Assembly: GCF_910592395.1 (NCBI RefSeq)
Contig: NC_088323.1
Coordinates: forward strand, 8,310,001-8,374,000
DNA: 64,000 bases
Direction of reading: 5' to 3'
Origin: Lineus longissimus
Taxonomy: Eukaryota > Nemertea > Pilidiophora > Heteronemertea > Lineidae
Shown here: piece by piece, positions 33,534-44,456 of the stretch
Numbering within the stretch: position 1 is the stretch's first letter
How the letters are laid out: the number at the start of each line of letters is the position of its first letter
Program-made: the position numbers and the translations under genes
The notes under the pieces: generated by a model
Told to the model about the DNA's origin: nothing
Seen by the model: only the letters and a program-made list of their open reading frames with translations
Databases searched by the model: none

Positions 33534-33965
33534 GAGACAAGACCACAATTGATTTTCCAAGCCATTTCCAGTTATTTCAAATGCCCGCCATCAAAGAATG
33601 CGTGGAGCTGTGAAACTGAAATTCGGATATGATATACGGGTTAGTCTTGCGAGTAACTGGTGCGATTTAAATTGGTGATTGACCACGGAATTTTTTTTTT
33701 AAATTGACAAGTTTGACACAAGTGGACATTTTTACCCATTTCGGCCATTTTCACTCCAAATTTGAACCACCCCCCTATGGCCAGGTTGTCAAAATTCAAA
33801 ATTATTTTTTTTACCAAACAATTTATTTATATCTGTAGACTTGCCACAGCAAATATTTTTTCAATACCTCTCCAAATATGTACTTGAGAGTAAAAAAACA
33901 TGCACTCGTCTAATAGATAGGCCTGGACCCTCCAACCTATGAATATTCATTAGTGGTCTTGTCTC
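33534..33965. mobile_element. MITE with GAGACAAGACCAC TIRs, copy 2
   Basis: Same 13-bp perfect TIRs as 7222-7665 (GAGACAAGACCAC and GTGGTCTTGTCTC), 432 bp long. The flanking ATTT at 33530-33533 and 33966-33969 is a 4-bp target duplication different from that of copy 1, which proves independent insertion. Confidence 0.87.
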
Positions 33966-34610
33966 ATTTTTCCTTCAGATATGGGCGCCGGCATCTTGCA
34001 TGCTGGCATCAGTGACGTCGATTTTGATAAGTTGATGATGCGCGCATGGAAGGGACCATTTGAACAGGACATCTAATTGGTTGATAGCGGAGGTGGGAGG
34101 TGGCTCGGCAATTTTCGTGACGGTAATAATGCAGAGAGATTACTGATGGACTTCTCGGCGAAGAGATTACTTGGAGCTCTCCAGTTGACGTCATCTCCAC
34201 AAAGTTGTTATTTATTCCAAAACCACCAAGATATTCGTACGACACCCTCAGTGACACTTTTACTTATGAGCCACACCTACGAAGCCAAAAGTTGCAAGAA
34301 TTCGACGTATTTCGGAGGCCCAATTTTGAAACAAAAATCGCCTCCTATTTAGCGGCCACAACGCGCATTATAGTATAGATTGCTTCTCGGCGAGAAGGGG
34401 AACTTCAGGGAATATATCATAATTGGCGAACCCAATCGCGTCATTTCATGAAAGATATCAAGACAAGCATACATGTCGCATTTCGGTAACGGATTAATGA
34501 GGATTTAATCGTCAAGTGACATTCAAAATACATTGGTATGACAAAGAGCCTCCTTGTTTGTGACGAAATGCAGCATTTGCATGGCACGAGCGAATATCTC
34601 AAATGCATTA

Positions 34611-34748
34611 GGGAGGTTGAGAACAGCGACTTATCAAGTATCCGTATACGTATACGGATAAAACTATGTAGAAAGAGGACGGATTTTGTGAACATATCTA
34701 TCCGTATACGTATAAGGATCCGTGATAAGTCCCTGATCTCAAACTCCC
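34611..34748. mobile_element. Short MITE with GGGAG ends and TA flanks
   Basis: GGGAGGTTGAGAACAG and CTTATCA at the left are mirrored by TGATAAGTCCCTGATCTCAA and CTCCC at the right. The inner arms contain TATCCGTATACGTAT in both orientations. TA lies on both sides, as in mariner-type insertions. There is no coding capacity. Confidence 0.65.
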
Positions 34749-35014
34749 TATTTTTGTAGAAATTACATACGCTGATCTGCAGGCCGTGGTTAATCTAAAC
34801 ATTCGTCGACCAAATCCCGGACCAAACAACTGATCATGAGACGAAGTAAGTTCTGGTTAACGAGCATGTAAGTCACCTCTCTGACCTGGCGTCCCTTAAG
34901 TTATGGTTCTGCTTTGGCACACACATCCAACAGATCGCGATGACATGATCAATACAACATTTAATCAATAACAACACAACTGGCGTCAATAATTGTATTC
35001 AAATAAAATATTGC

Positions 35015-35191
35015 ATGAGTGTGCTTATTTTGTCATCGATTGTTTTGAAAATCGATGGAAAAGAATACTGCCCTGTACACGCCGCACCATCATGTTCACA
35101 TAGTTACGTGCCTATCTCATTTTATGACCTCCTGATAACGAAGTCGAACAATGGGACAGGCATTCACGTGGACGTTTCGGGGGCTTTGTGA
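35015..35191 (+). CDS. 36-codon cassette, copy B, within a 58-codon open frame
   Basis: The first 36 codons repeat copy A (31971-32078) with two base changes, including the hydrophobic start MSVLILSSIVLKIDG and the CPVHAAPSC segment. The frame then continues with its own sequence (YDLLITKSNNGTGIHVDVSG) to TGA at 35189-35191. It is a complete small ORF with a signal-peptide-like start. Whether it is expressed is unknown. The duplicated block is coding-length exact and frame-preserving. Confidence 0.4.
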   Translation: MSVLILSSIVLKIDGKEYCPVHAAPSCSHSYVPISFYDLLITKSNNGTGIHVDVSGAL

Positions 35192-37377
35192 AAACTCTCT
35201 AGCACTGTTCCGAACAATTAGACTTACTGATTATAGATTTGCTCACGTTTATTTGTTGATGAATTTGGCGATGTTATTACATTCTTGGTGGTGTGGTGCT
35301 TTGTTGCGGTTATGTGTTTGATTCCGTTTGGTTTTCTTTCATACATTTTCGGCAATCTTCACTAGAGAGCTAAATCTTATCACCGACCGATATGCTCCAC
35401 CGACACACCGATAGTAGTGTAATCAGGTGGCCTGCTCTTACTGCTTGGAATGGTCGCCATTGAATCTATATGTGCTAAAATCGCACATCTGCGTAACTAT
35501 TTGTCATGTTCGTCTTTTCATGCTTTTTTTCTATTAAAAAAATTCAAAAACTTCCAAGTCTTTGACCGAAATATTTTCTCCTTTTAATTATATAACGTAT
35601 GAAACAGTGCTGTGTGATGAGGTTTCTTCGTGTGTAGACGGTTATTTCCAGCGCATTAATATTGGCCCTTAGACATATTTAATTGGTTCAAGACAGAAAT
35701 AGAAATGAACGTTCGCCTAGTGGTAGTAGATAACAACAGAGTTACATTACAACCGACTCGAAGATGTTTGGTACAATGGAAGAAATATAGTATATTTGGA
35801 TATTAACCTCTGAAATTTAATAAAGAATCGCGGTCTATTGATTTGGGAGTCAGGTTTGACATTTTCGGTTTGGGGTGGTCTTAAGTGTTTGGGGCTAATG
35901 CTGCACTAATTACTGACTTGTACTCATCTCATAAATGAACTGAGTTGCCGTAGAAAGAGGAGATCACGGCCTCGATCTCCAGCGGTGTGTAGCATCAATT
36001 GGTCAATGTTCGAAAAGCGCCTTCAAAACGCATTTCAAAATTGGTGTCATTTGCAATAGAGGGAACAGCTTGACGTCACACATGCACATTCTCTTAAAGT
36101 GCCGCCACCCACGAATGGAATTCCGAATGGAATCAACTCAAAAACTGCCCTGAATGTATTAAGTCGTTCCCGTACGCAATATACAATGTACTAATATACA
36201 CGACCACTCATTTATGAAGAAAGAGGGATTTTATTTCATCAATCGTATACATGTACTAGTTTATTCAATGCTAGTTCTTCGGGGATGCCAATAAAACATT
36301 GTTTTCATACACTCAAATACTCTTCGTGGGGAAAAAGTTTTCTCGGCCACGTGTATTGATGATGGGCGATTTCAAAGTTGATTTAGTTATTACTATGGCA
36401 GGCTTTTTGGACTTTTGTGTAGCAAAAATGCAACCGACCATTGGGGAAACACTGCGATCAACACCTATCGGACCTAATGCTATGAGTCGACAACCTTTTT
36501 TTGAACAAACTGTGCGTTCAGGACTGCTGAAAAAACTATATAGCGTTCCCGAAATTAACACAAACACCATACTGCTGCCTTAATCAGATCCATACTGACT
36601 GCGACTAAACTGATACTCGATCTGCAGAGCACGAGCTAGAGCGGCTCTAATTACAAAAATGTAGCTATTTAGCCTGCGTCATTACCGTTCTTTCTCGCTA
36701 AGTATTTCCGTTAATACAGAAGGGGAAAAAGAGCTCCACAGGGAGGACATAGCCATTGGCAACAGTTCGTTCCTTAGTCGGTGAGTAGACTCAGCATCAC
36801 GTCCATACCGATCTACCGTAGTTGTGCGTATACCATCCTTCATCGCCGGTAAACTCCCCCTGATCGGCCGTCAGAACGGTTGTTACTATACATTATCTGT
36901 TGTACCCACGTTTAGAATTTTTGTTATATTCATCATATCATTAACAACGCAAATATATCAATTACTTGGTCATAAGTCTAACGGTTTTTGTCAGTTCTTA
37001 CGATTTGCAAAGTCCAGGTTCGGTTCCGACAAAGTCAGTTGACCTGGAGTGAAATCCTATTTAGATGGTGCGAATTAGCTGAACCAGCTTCGATCCGGAT
37101 CGGGGCCAGTTCGTTCGTACCGTGGCCGTTGGTGGAGTTGGCCGGTTTTAAAATGCATCAAAATGCCTACCATGCTCACGTTCTACTGAGAAAATCGGTG
37201 TTTTATCGGCCATTGCATCCACCCTGTCACAGCTTTGACTACACGTACAATTTATAGACCAGTTTGACAAATCTTCGAATATCAAAATGTACATGTAACT
37301 AGTGTCTATGAACTACCGTTGCAACATTTTCACTGTAGGCTACAGTCCCTATTAACTGATGGATATCATAGGATACA
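35192..37377. other. No gene recognised
   Basis: Only open frames without motifs. A frame at 36299-36583 has complete start and stop but no recognisable feature. A dispersed repeat with CGATCCGGATCG near 37090 has a relative near 41825. Confidence 0.35.
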
Positions 37378-37960
37378 CATGGTTACATACTCTACCCTCG
37401 TCTGCTTATGGGTACTTAAAATTATGCGGGTAGGCCTCCAGGCCCAGGCCCTGCCGGTGTCATTCAGGTATGGAACTATTCTCGGCCATTGATGTGCATT
37501 CAACTGGCGCTGACCAAGGCATTTGTGGCAAGCGCTGGCCCTGTCATCATTCGCGATTTTTTACACAGCGTGCGCCAGAAATAATGAATCATTGTACTGT
37601 GAACTTGGGGCTCTATAGTCAAAATCATCAGTATTCTTCAAAAAATGAAGAGGACTTTAAAGACCTAATTTATGGTAGCTTCCGAAGGGTCCTGCATGGT
37701 CCTGCCGACCGCTGAGCATCCAAGATGAGGCGATCGTCTGCGGTGCAAAGAAGAGCATTGCGCGGTTTTGCGGGTCATTCCGTTCACCATTTCGTTATGT
37801 GAGAACGTTACGTGACAAATTATTGACCTGGCCCGGCGGACGCGATGATCCTGTCAGTTTCTGTTAGGACGAACTTGTCACATTTTCTTCCCCAGACGGT
37901 CATGGCCATCCTGTCACCATAAAACTGGGGGCCTATCTCCCTAATGTCACAAATTTGAAG

Positions 37961-38235
37961 ATGGATCGTCAAGAACAAGAACCTCTGCCAAAACGACGCA
38001 GAAGTTATACTGTCACCGAGAAGATATCCTATTTAAGGGATTTGGAAGCAGCTCTACTGGATGGGACTGTCGGAAGCATGCGTGATTTAGCCGCACATTA
38101 CCGAATCCCCGTGCAGTGCACAATGCAGAAGTGGAACCTAAGAGAGCTGGAGGAGAAAGAAGAAGATGGAAGAGGAAATACTAGACACGTCAAAAACAAA
38201 GGCGTTTATGGGTACCTCATTAAACATCAGTAGTA
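37961..38235 (+). pseudogene. Inverted duplicate of the pogo-like transposase N terminus
   Basis: ATG at 37961 opens the same N terminus as the minus-strand gene (MDRQEQEPLPKRRRSYTVTE, then LAAHYRIPVQCTMQKW). It follows that sequence to 38206, after which an unrelated tail leads to a stop by 38233. Only the helix-turn-helix DNA-binding region is present. Confidence 0.75.
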
Positions 38236-38553
38236 CCTCCCACATTACTACATGGATTTTGTTTGACAAAGAGGCCCATTTGTGTTTGCTGGTTCGCCGG
38301 GCTCGGTAAACGTTTGCGGTTTGCGGCGTACCATGGTTATGAAACAGTATTTAGTCCACGAAAAAGCGGCCATTCGGGAATCCAGGCACAGGTGGTTCTA
38401 TTAAAAGTCAGACTGGAAGTGTGCTTTCATACAGGGTGTGTCAAAAATCATGTAACGCAGTCAACGATAGGTGAGTGAACTGTTTACCGCTCAAATTTGA
38501 ACCGCGTCACTTCTGCACTTCTTTTGAACAGTCAAAATTGGCACAAGACCGCA

Positions 38554-38685
38554 CAGGAGCGTAGTTAGCGGGGGGGGGGGGGGGGGGGTTGACAAATGCC
38601 CCTCAAAAAAGTGTTTTTCATTCAAGTCTTGGCAAGAAAGTGGCAAAAGATTTTTGCCCCCCCCCGGACGATAGCTACGTCCCTG
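38554..38685. mobile_element. Small MITE with CAGG...CCTG ends and G/C runs
   Basis: CAGGAGCGTAGTTAGC at the left pairs with GATAGCTACGTCCCTG at the right. A run of about 18 G lies inside the left end and a run of C near 38660. It is related to 11537-11692. hAT-like by its ends; no clean target duplication. Confidence 0.6.
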
Positions 38686-38741
38686 CTCTGCAGTTACTCG
38701 AAGGCTGAAGTCACAATCACATCCCAGTTGATGAAGGCTTA

Positions 38742-40093
38742 CTACATAATGTCTATTTCCTCCCGATCTACATTTTCGAATTCTAGTCCTTCCTCCTCCT
38801 CGTCAAGAAGAGGCAATGGTTCTCCATCGACGGGGACAGGTCGGAAGGCTCTTTCAAATCCGCTTTCGACGACTCCGACCGGTACCGTATCCCATGCCTG
38901 ACTCACTATGCGAACAACATCTAGAAGTTCAATGCGTGGACAACGTCCTTCGTTGTCTGTGTGGTCTTTCTTCCACCTCTTCCAGACTTTTCTCATTTCG
39001 CTCTTCATGGATTTCATCACAGTTAAATCTAGTGGCTGCACGAGCGAAGTGCACCCCACCGGAATGAAGTCAAGAACACCTGCCAGGTTAATCACTCTCA
39101 TACCGAAGGCTTCCGTCCGGTGGACTTTGTAGCGATCTACAAGGAGCAGGAATTGGTCAGCTGCTTCAGCCGTCACATGAGGCTCAAACACCGTGTCGAA
39201 CCAATGTTCTGCCGTCTCCTGTTTCACCCATCCCGTCGTTGAATTAGTTACAACTACATTAGCTGGCAGTTGTTGGTCTTCAAGGGCCGCAAGTTGTCTT
39301 ACAAATCCTCTACGTGGGAACGTGATATGAGCTTGCAGTTTTCACCCTGTGGCGGTGATGACAAGTGTAACGGTGCACCCGAGTTTGGTGTTAGATCTCG
39401 AGGATCTAACGTCAACAGTTTTGGCCCCTTTAGCATTGGCAGTGTACAAAGGGCGTTGTTCGAATAGAGCGAACGTTTGGTCCATATTGTACAGAAATCT
39501 CATGGCAATTTCGAGTCATTCGATGGTATCGGTGACGTTATCGCGGAACTGCTGCACTCGAATGGCGGCATCAGCGGGCAGAGTTGTCGTGTTTTTGTTT
39601 GTTTTCCTGAAGGAAATCTTCTTTCGTTCCATAAACTGGTGCACCCACCCACCCGACGCATGAAATTCGTGCAAGGTTGGCCGTGACTCGACAAGGTCTT
39701 GTCTTTCATCGTGCGGCAATGCATCCACCAGTCTTCGAAAATGGATGCAGCTCTTTCCTGGATATCTTGAATAGCGACAGCCAACCTCTTGTCCCGGACG
39801 CCTCTAAACCAATCGAGTAATCGTTCCTCGACGGTGGGCCACAGGCCAACGCCTTTGTTTTTGACGTGTCTAGCTTTTCCTCTTTCATCTTCTTCTTTCT
39901 CCTCCAGCTCTCTTAGGTTCCACTTCTGCATTGTGCACTGCACGGGGATTCGGTAATGTGCGGCTAAATCACGCATGCTTCCGACAGTCCCATCCAGTAG
40001 AGCTGCTTCCAAATCCCTTAAATAGGAGATCTTCTCGGTGACGGTATAACTTCTGCGTCGTTTTGGCAGAGGTTCTTGTTCTTGACGATCCAT
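38742..40093 (-). pseudogene. pogo-like DDE transposase, broken
   Basis: The minus-strand gene starts at ATG 40093. The N-terminal DNA-binding part has a helix-turn-helix (YTVTEKISYLRDLEAALLDG, LAAHYRIPVQCTMQKW). A second DNA-binding part (RLAVAIQDIQERA, then HASGGWVHQFMERKKIS) is reached only after a frameshift near 39725. The catalytic domain shows NMDQT (first Asp), FLLLVDRYKVHRT (second Asp) and FIPVGCTSLVQPLDLTVM (third Asp), and ends in an acidic tail (LLDEEEEGLEFENVDREE) as in pogo/Tigger and CENP-B relatives. A TGA at 39344-39342 interrupts the region between the first and second Asp. The enzyme would cut and paste at TA sites; this copy cannot be translated as one protein. Confidence 0.85.
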
Positions 40094-40718
40094 CTTCAAA
40101 TTTGTGACATTAGGGAGATAGGCCCCCAGTTTTATGGTGCAGGATGGCCATGACCGTCTGGGGAAGAAAATGTGACAAGTTCGTCCTAACAGAAACTGAC
40201 AGGATCATCGCGTCCGCCGGGCCAGGTCAATAATTTGTCACGTAACGTTCTCACATAACGAAATGGTGAACGGAATGACCCGCAAAACCGCGCAATGCTC
40301 TTCTTTGCACCGCAGACGATCGCCTCATCTTGGATGCTCAGCGGTCGGCAGGACCATGCAGGACCCTTCGGAAGCTACCGAAAATTAGGTCTTTAAAGTC
40401 CTCTTCATTGTTGAAGAATACTGATGAATTTGACTATAGAGCCCGAAGTTCACAGTGCAATGATTCATTATTTCTGGCGCACGCTGTGTAAAAAATCGCG
40501 AATGATGACAGGGCCAGCGCTTGCCACAAATGCCTTGGTCAGCGCCAGTTGAATGCACATCAATGGCCGAGAATAGTTCCATACCTGAATGACACCGGCA
40601 GGGGCTGGGCCTGGAGGCCTACCTGCATAATTTGAAAGTACCCATAAACAGACGAGGGTAGAGTATATACACCCATGTTAGATGCACAACACGACTCGTC
40701 GTTATACGACGTGCACAT

Positions 40719-40854
40719 AAGGCACCTTCCCCATAGAGGTATACGGTATACTACACTATACGCGAACAATGGCTTCACAAAGGGTGCATGACCATGAAAC
40801 TATTGTTCGCGTATAGTATAGTATAGGGTATAGCTCTATGGAATAGGTGCCTAA
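40719..40854. repeat. Imperfect hairpin abutting a MITE
   Basis: AAGGCACCTTCC, CCATAGAGGTATAC and CTATACGCGAACAAT on the left are mirrored by ATTGTTCGCGTATAG, TATAGCTCTATGG and AATAGGTGCCTAA on the right, giving arms of about 60 bases. Its right end coincides with the left boundary of the element at 40855. Confidence 0.7.
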
Positions 40855-41630
40855 GGCAACTGTCACATAGACCTCACGTTTTTACGCCTCATGCGTGACG
40901 CTTCACGGGTCATTCATGACCTGAAGAATTCCCCAGGTATTTTCAATATACCATGTCACATAGGGCCTGATTTTGTAGTCATTTTTATTTTCGGCCGATT
41001 CATGTCATTTCATGCGTGAACTCATGAATGTCATAAATGACTCAAAGAATTGGACGGCCAATTCTTTGTGACATGAACTAGGTGCAGAGAGGAGGTGCCT
41101 GCTGTCAAAATCACTTGAATATGTGAGTATCCGATGGTTTCAGACCTTTTTTTACTGTTTACGATAGCCCACAGTTGAAAGCAAACCTCACACCTTTCCA
41201 CGATTTTACTGCATGTCAGCAGGTGTACTGCATTTCAAACAATGGTGATTTTCGTGTAGAATTGGGGAAAAAATGGAGAAATTTAGTATTTGCCCGCCCC
41301 CCCCCCCCCCCCCCCTAGATGACCTTGTGCCCTCTCCGAGCTAAATACGGACCAGGAAATGTTCCCTACACCATAATGTACGATGTTGCCTTCGCTTTCT
41401 TTTGCGGCCGTTCTGCATTAACAGCAACATGGCCAACATTTCGTCCTCGGAGTCCATTTCTGTCCGCGGGAAACGCCAAGTGACAAATGAACGAGTTCAA
41501 AGTGAACCGTATGTGACATCCCCTAAAAAATGACGGATGAATCATGACGCGTGAGGCCTCATGTGTGACACGTATGGCCTCACGCGTGAGGCGTGAAAAA
41601 TGAATCGTTCATTTCTATGTGACAGTTGCC
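40855..41630. mobile_element. PIF/Harbinger-like MITE with TAA target duplication
   Basis: The element begins GGCAACTGTCACATAGA and ends with TCTATGTGACAGTTGCC-type sequence, an inverted repeat of about 17 bp. TAA flanks it on both sides (40852-40854 and 41631-41633). A three-base TWA duplication is diagnostic for PIF/Harbinger. The 776-bp interior is rich in CACGCGTGAGG palindromes and has a C run at about 41297. It encodes no protein. A HARBI1-like fragment lies 7 kb away at 48400. Confidence 0.75.
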
Positions 41631-41633
41631 TAA

Positions 41634-42574
41634 AACACACACAGATTCAAACCGACCTGGTCATTCATACGACAGCGCGAATCCGCCTTAACCGGCCGAA
41701 TTCTCCTGAACCGACCTGCTGCGTTATTTGACGAGTCTGGGGTTGATTCGCTTGAGGCCGGCTAAGGGCGATTCGGTCTAGTTAAAATCCCATTTACACG
41801 GTGCGTGTTGAACCAAACCGGTCTCGATCCGGATCGAACCCGCACTGTGTAAATTGGGCTATTATAGGAAACAAATACTGATATGCATTAATTACGTTTC
41901 TCTGCCCTTGATGATTTTTCCGTAAGGCCCTCCCGTTTTAGCCCTTTTGGTGGACCCATTTCATCAAGATTGCCTACGGATTATGAGGGATTGGCCGTTC
42001 AGTTTGTGTATCTCGGGAATATTTCCTCCCCACTATTAAAAGAAATAAAAGATGAAATATTGTGCAGCGTCGCTTTTGGGAAAGAGACAGTTCGCCAGCA
42101 ATCTCTATCACAAATAGCTCTTTTAAAATTTGAAATTGACTGAAGATGAACGATGTTAGAGCTATTAAATAAGGCATTTTTGTCGATCTGGCCTGATTCT
42201 CATCGTTTGAAGAAGCGGCACGGCTTTGCCGATCAGTTAGCGTACCCCCGCCTCGAGAAAGTCGCAGTGTTTTGTGCACCCAGACTGATCACTCAAACGT
42301 GTTCAGTTGCCGTGCGCAGTTGTTACTCTAGAGCGTAAAATATGCGCGGCATAACATTTTCGCAAATCCCTTACGGTGGGCATATTCGCGGCAGAATATT
42401 TTCGCGAGTGAAGAATTTTTTTCCAAGAAAATTTAAACTGTCTATTTTGACTCTAAGCGCTAAGTGTATGGGGACTGTAGTGTAAAATGCGCCCTACTTG
42501 GCATAATTTGAGCAATAATTAAGTAAAAATTGTTTAAGTTAGGTGTAATTATAACAAGTGCTAATTGCGCGGGA
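41634..42574. other. No gene recognised
   Basis: Non-coding. Near 42360-42420 words such as GGCAGAATATTTTCGCGAG recur at 42793-42815, showing a small dispersed repeat. Confidence 0.4.
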
Positions 42575-42690
42575 TATTTTATTTTTATTTATTTATTTAA
42601 AACCTCCAAACAGGAGAACAATACAGTTGATACAGTTAAACAGATATATAAAAGCACATTAAAAAGCTCGCACCAAAAGTTTGACCAGCC
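42575..42690 (-). repeat. LINE 3' end fragment
   Basis: On the minus strand the segment ends TGTTTGGAGGTTTTAAATAA followed by ATAAATAAAAATA, a typical LINE 3' UTR with tandem polyadenylation words. Upstream coding sequence is absent, so it is a strongly 5'-truncated copy, unlike the LINE at 23640 in sequence. Confidence 0.45.
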
Positions 42691-44245
42691 CCAGATATAC
42701 ACATAGGCCTTCGTTGGGCCAAGCTGTATGCAGTGCCTCTGTTGAAACATGGCAACAATGACATGGATTCCAAGCTAAAAGCAGGAGATTTTGCGGCAGA
42801 ATATTTTCGCGAGCCTGACCTACTCGCGAAATTCGCGAAAATATACTGTACGCGAAATTTTTCCGTTCTACAGTGTAATTTTGGAAATGTGAAATTAAAA
42901 TTATTTATAAAATTTACAGTATTTATGCTTTAAATGGAATTTCAAATGTTCTGGAATAGTGGATTTTACTGAGAATGCTTATCCTCATGAATCTAATCCC
43001 AAGTTAAATGTCATCAATTCTAGAAAAGAGGGTCACATGTCAACTATGTGTTGCTATGTTGACTATATTACAATCTCCGTTGGTTGCGCTTTATTGTAGA
43101 ATAGGTTTGAGAAGTTTTGACAGGATCCATGAAAGGGGAATGTGCGTGAGAGAGGAATGTCGTCTTTACTTTTCTAGCTCTCCATTTGTATATTATGCAA
43201 AGAGAGTGTTCACAAATCCTATTTTTTGTAAAATGAGACTTTTCACTACTTTCTTGTTCAGGCAATCAAAGTCATCAATCTGACAGTGGTTTCATCAATT
43301 TTTAGGCAAGACTTCGACCAATATTGAAACACTATATTTTGTAGATTAATGCAAAGAGAGTGCTGACAAATCCTCTTTTTTTGTAAGATGAGACATTTCA
43401 CTGCAAAAACTGCTCATATATTCATCTCGCCACAGACCTAATAATCAGTCAGTCAAAGTTCTAACAAAATGGGCCCAATCTTTGTAAAGGTTTTGTTCAT
43501 CAAAGTCACTATTTTGAAAAATCAATCATCCTTCCAGTCAGAGTAGTCCTAGCTACCCAAACAATGATATATATGTTAAGCATAGTTTATATACTGGTAA
43601 TTAATCTCTACCTAGGGTGACACAGACTGGATTGTGTTTGGGGTTGAGGAATTAGGCTCACGCTTCGGTCGGGAACAATGGACGATCTTGAGGGAAGATA
43701 ACGTATCAACCGAATCGGGATCAAGGGCTCTAGAAACGTAATGTATTAACGTAAATTGGGCTATTATATGAAACTTATGCTGATATGAAAAATTAATAGC
43801 AGCTAAAAGAAAATTGCGTCATTTAGTCGAGCCATGCGAGCACTCCGAGCAAAATAGAACCGAAAAAGCACGTGTTTACAATGGCCAATCGCGCGAGGAC
43901 TCTGAAAATATTATTTCAAAATCCTTTTTGATAATCATTTTTATATTCAAGTACAAGGCTTCTTTATCTGTATTCACTCTGAGATAACTGATCAATTTTA
44001 CAATTATTTGGTCGGCTACAAACGGTTTTGGTCATGATGAAACAGTGCTGACACGTTGTGCCCGAATAGACGGGTCATGCCGTGCTACGTCACACACAGA
44101 TTCTGGCGGTGACGAGCGATATGATTGGATATGACGTAAACCTGTATCCAGGGTCTAGTGGTGCAGCCATTCTGAATGCTAATCAAGTAGACCTCGGATG
44201 TAGGGGTTGCTAGATGCGCTGATTTCGTTCCTGACAACGCCTCGA
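42691..44245. other. No gene recognised
   Basis: AT-rich. Two similar blocks of about 100 bases (near 43190-43265 and 43345-43415, both with GCAAAGAGAGTG.T.ACAAATCC) form a local direct duplication. Confidence 0.4.
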
Positions 44246-44330
44246 CAGGGTGGCCCAGAATTATTTTCCCTCACACAATGGACACAATAGAATTCTTTTG
44301 TGCAAGGGAAAATAATTCTGGGCCACCCTG
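44246..44330. mobile_element. Mariner-like hairpin MITE, copy 1
   Basis: CAGGGTGGCCCAGAATTATT and TTCCCT are mirrored by AGGGAAAATAATTCTGGGCC and ACCCTG. TA follows at the right end. The element is almost entirely stem. Confidence 0.8.
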
Positions 44331-44379
44331 TAGTATTTATAAGTTGCTACTGTCTTAAAAAAGCAGTACCGTTGATATA

Positions 44380-44454
44380 CAGGGTGGCCCAGAAAGTTTT
44401 CCCATCCACAATAGAACTCTATTGTGTGAGGGAAAAGTTTTCTAGGCCACCCTG
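44380..44454. mobile_element. Mariner-like hairpin MITE, copy 2
   Basis: CAGGGTGGCCCAGAAAGTTT is mirrored by AAAGTTTTCTAGGCCACCCT. TA is present on both sides, as expected for Tc1/mariner insertion. It lies 49 bases from copy 1 in the same family. Confidence 0.82.
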
Positions 44455-44456
44455 TA

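Larger units (their letters stand above)
37378..40683. mobile_element. pogo-like DNA transposon with an inverted duplicate of its 5' region
   Basis: Two arms of about 830 bp, 37378-38206 and 39848-40683, are near-identical reverse complements. Each arm holds the same non-coding leader (CTCTACCCTCGTCTG, then GGTGTCATTCAGGTATGG) and the first 80 codons of a transposase. The right arm continues into the rest of the gene (minus strand, 38742-40093). The left arm stops abruptly inside the coding region. The spacer also holds a small MITE at 38554-38685. The whole block could fold into a giant hairpin. Confidence 0.8.

Noticed and set aside
36299-36583. Complete 94-codon open frame
   Set aside because: No motif, no splice context, no homologous copy; length is compatible with chance in this composition.
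38596-39686. Plus-strand frames across the pogo gene
   Set aside because: Shadows of the minus-strand transposase, which carries the catalytic motifs.
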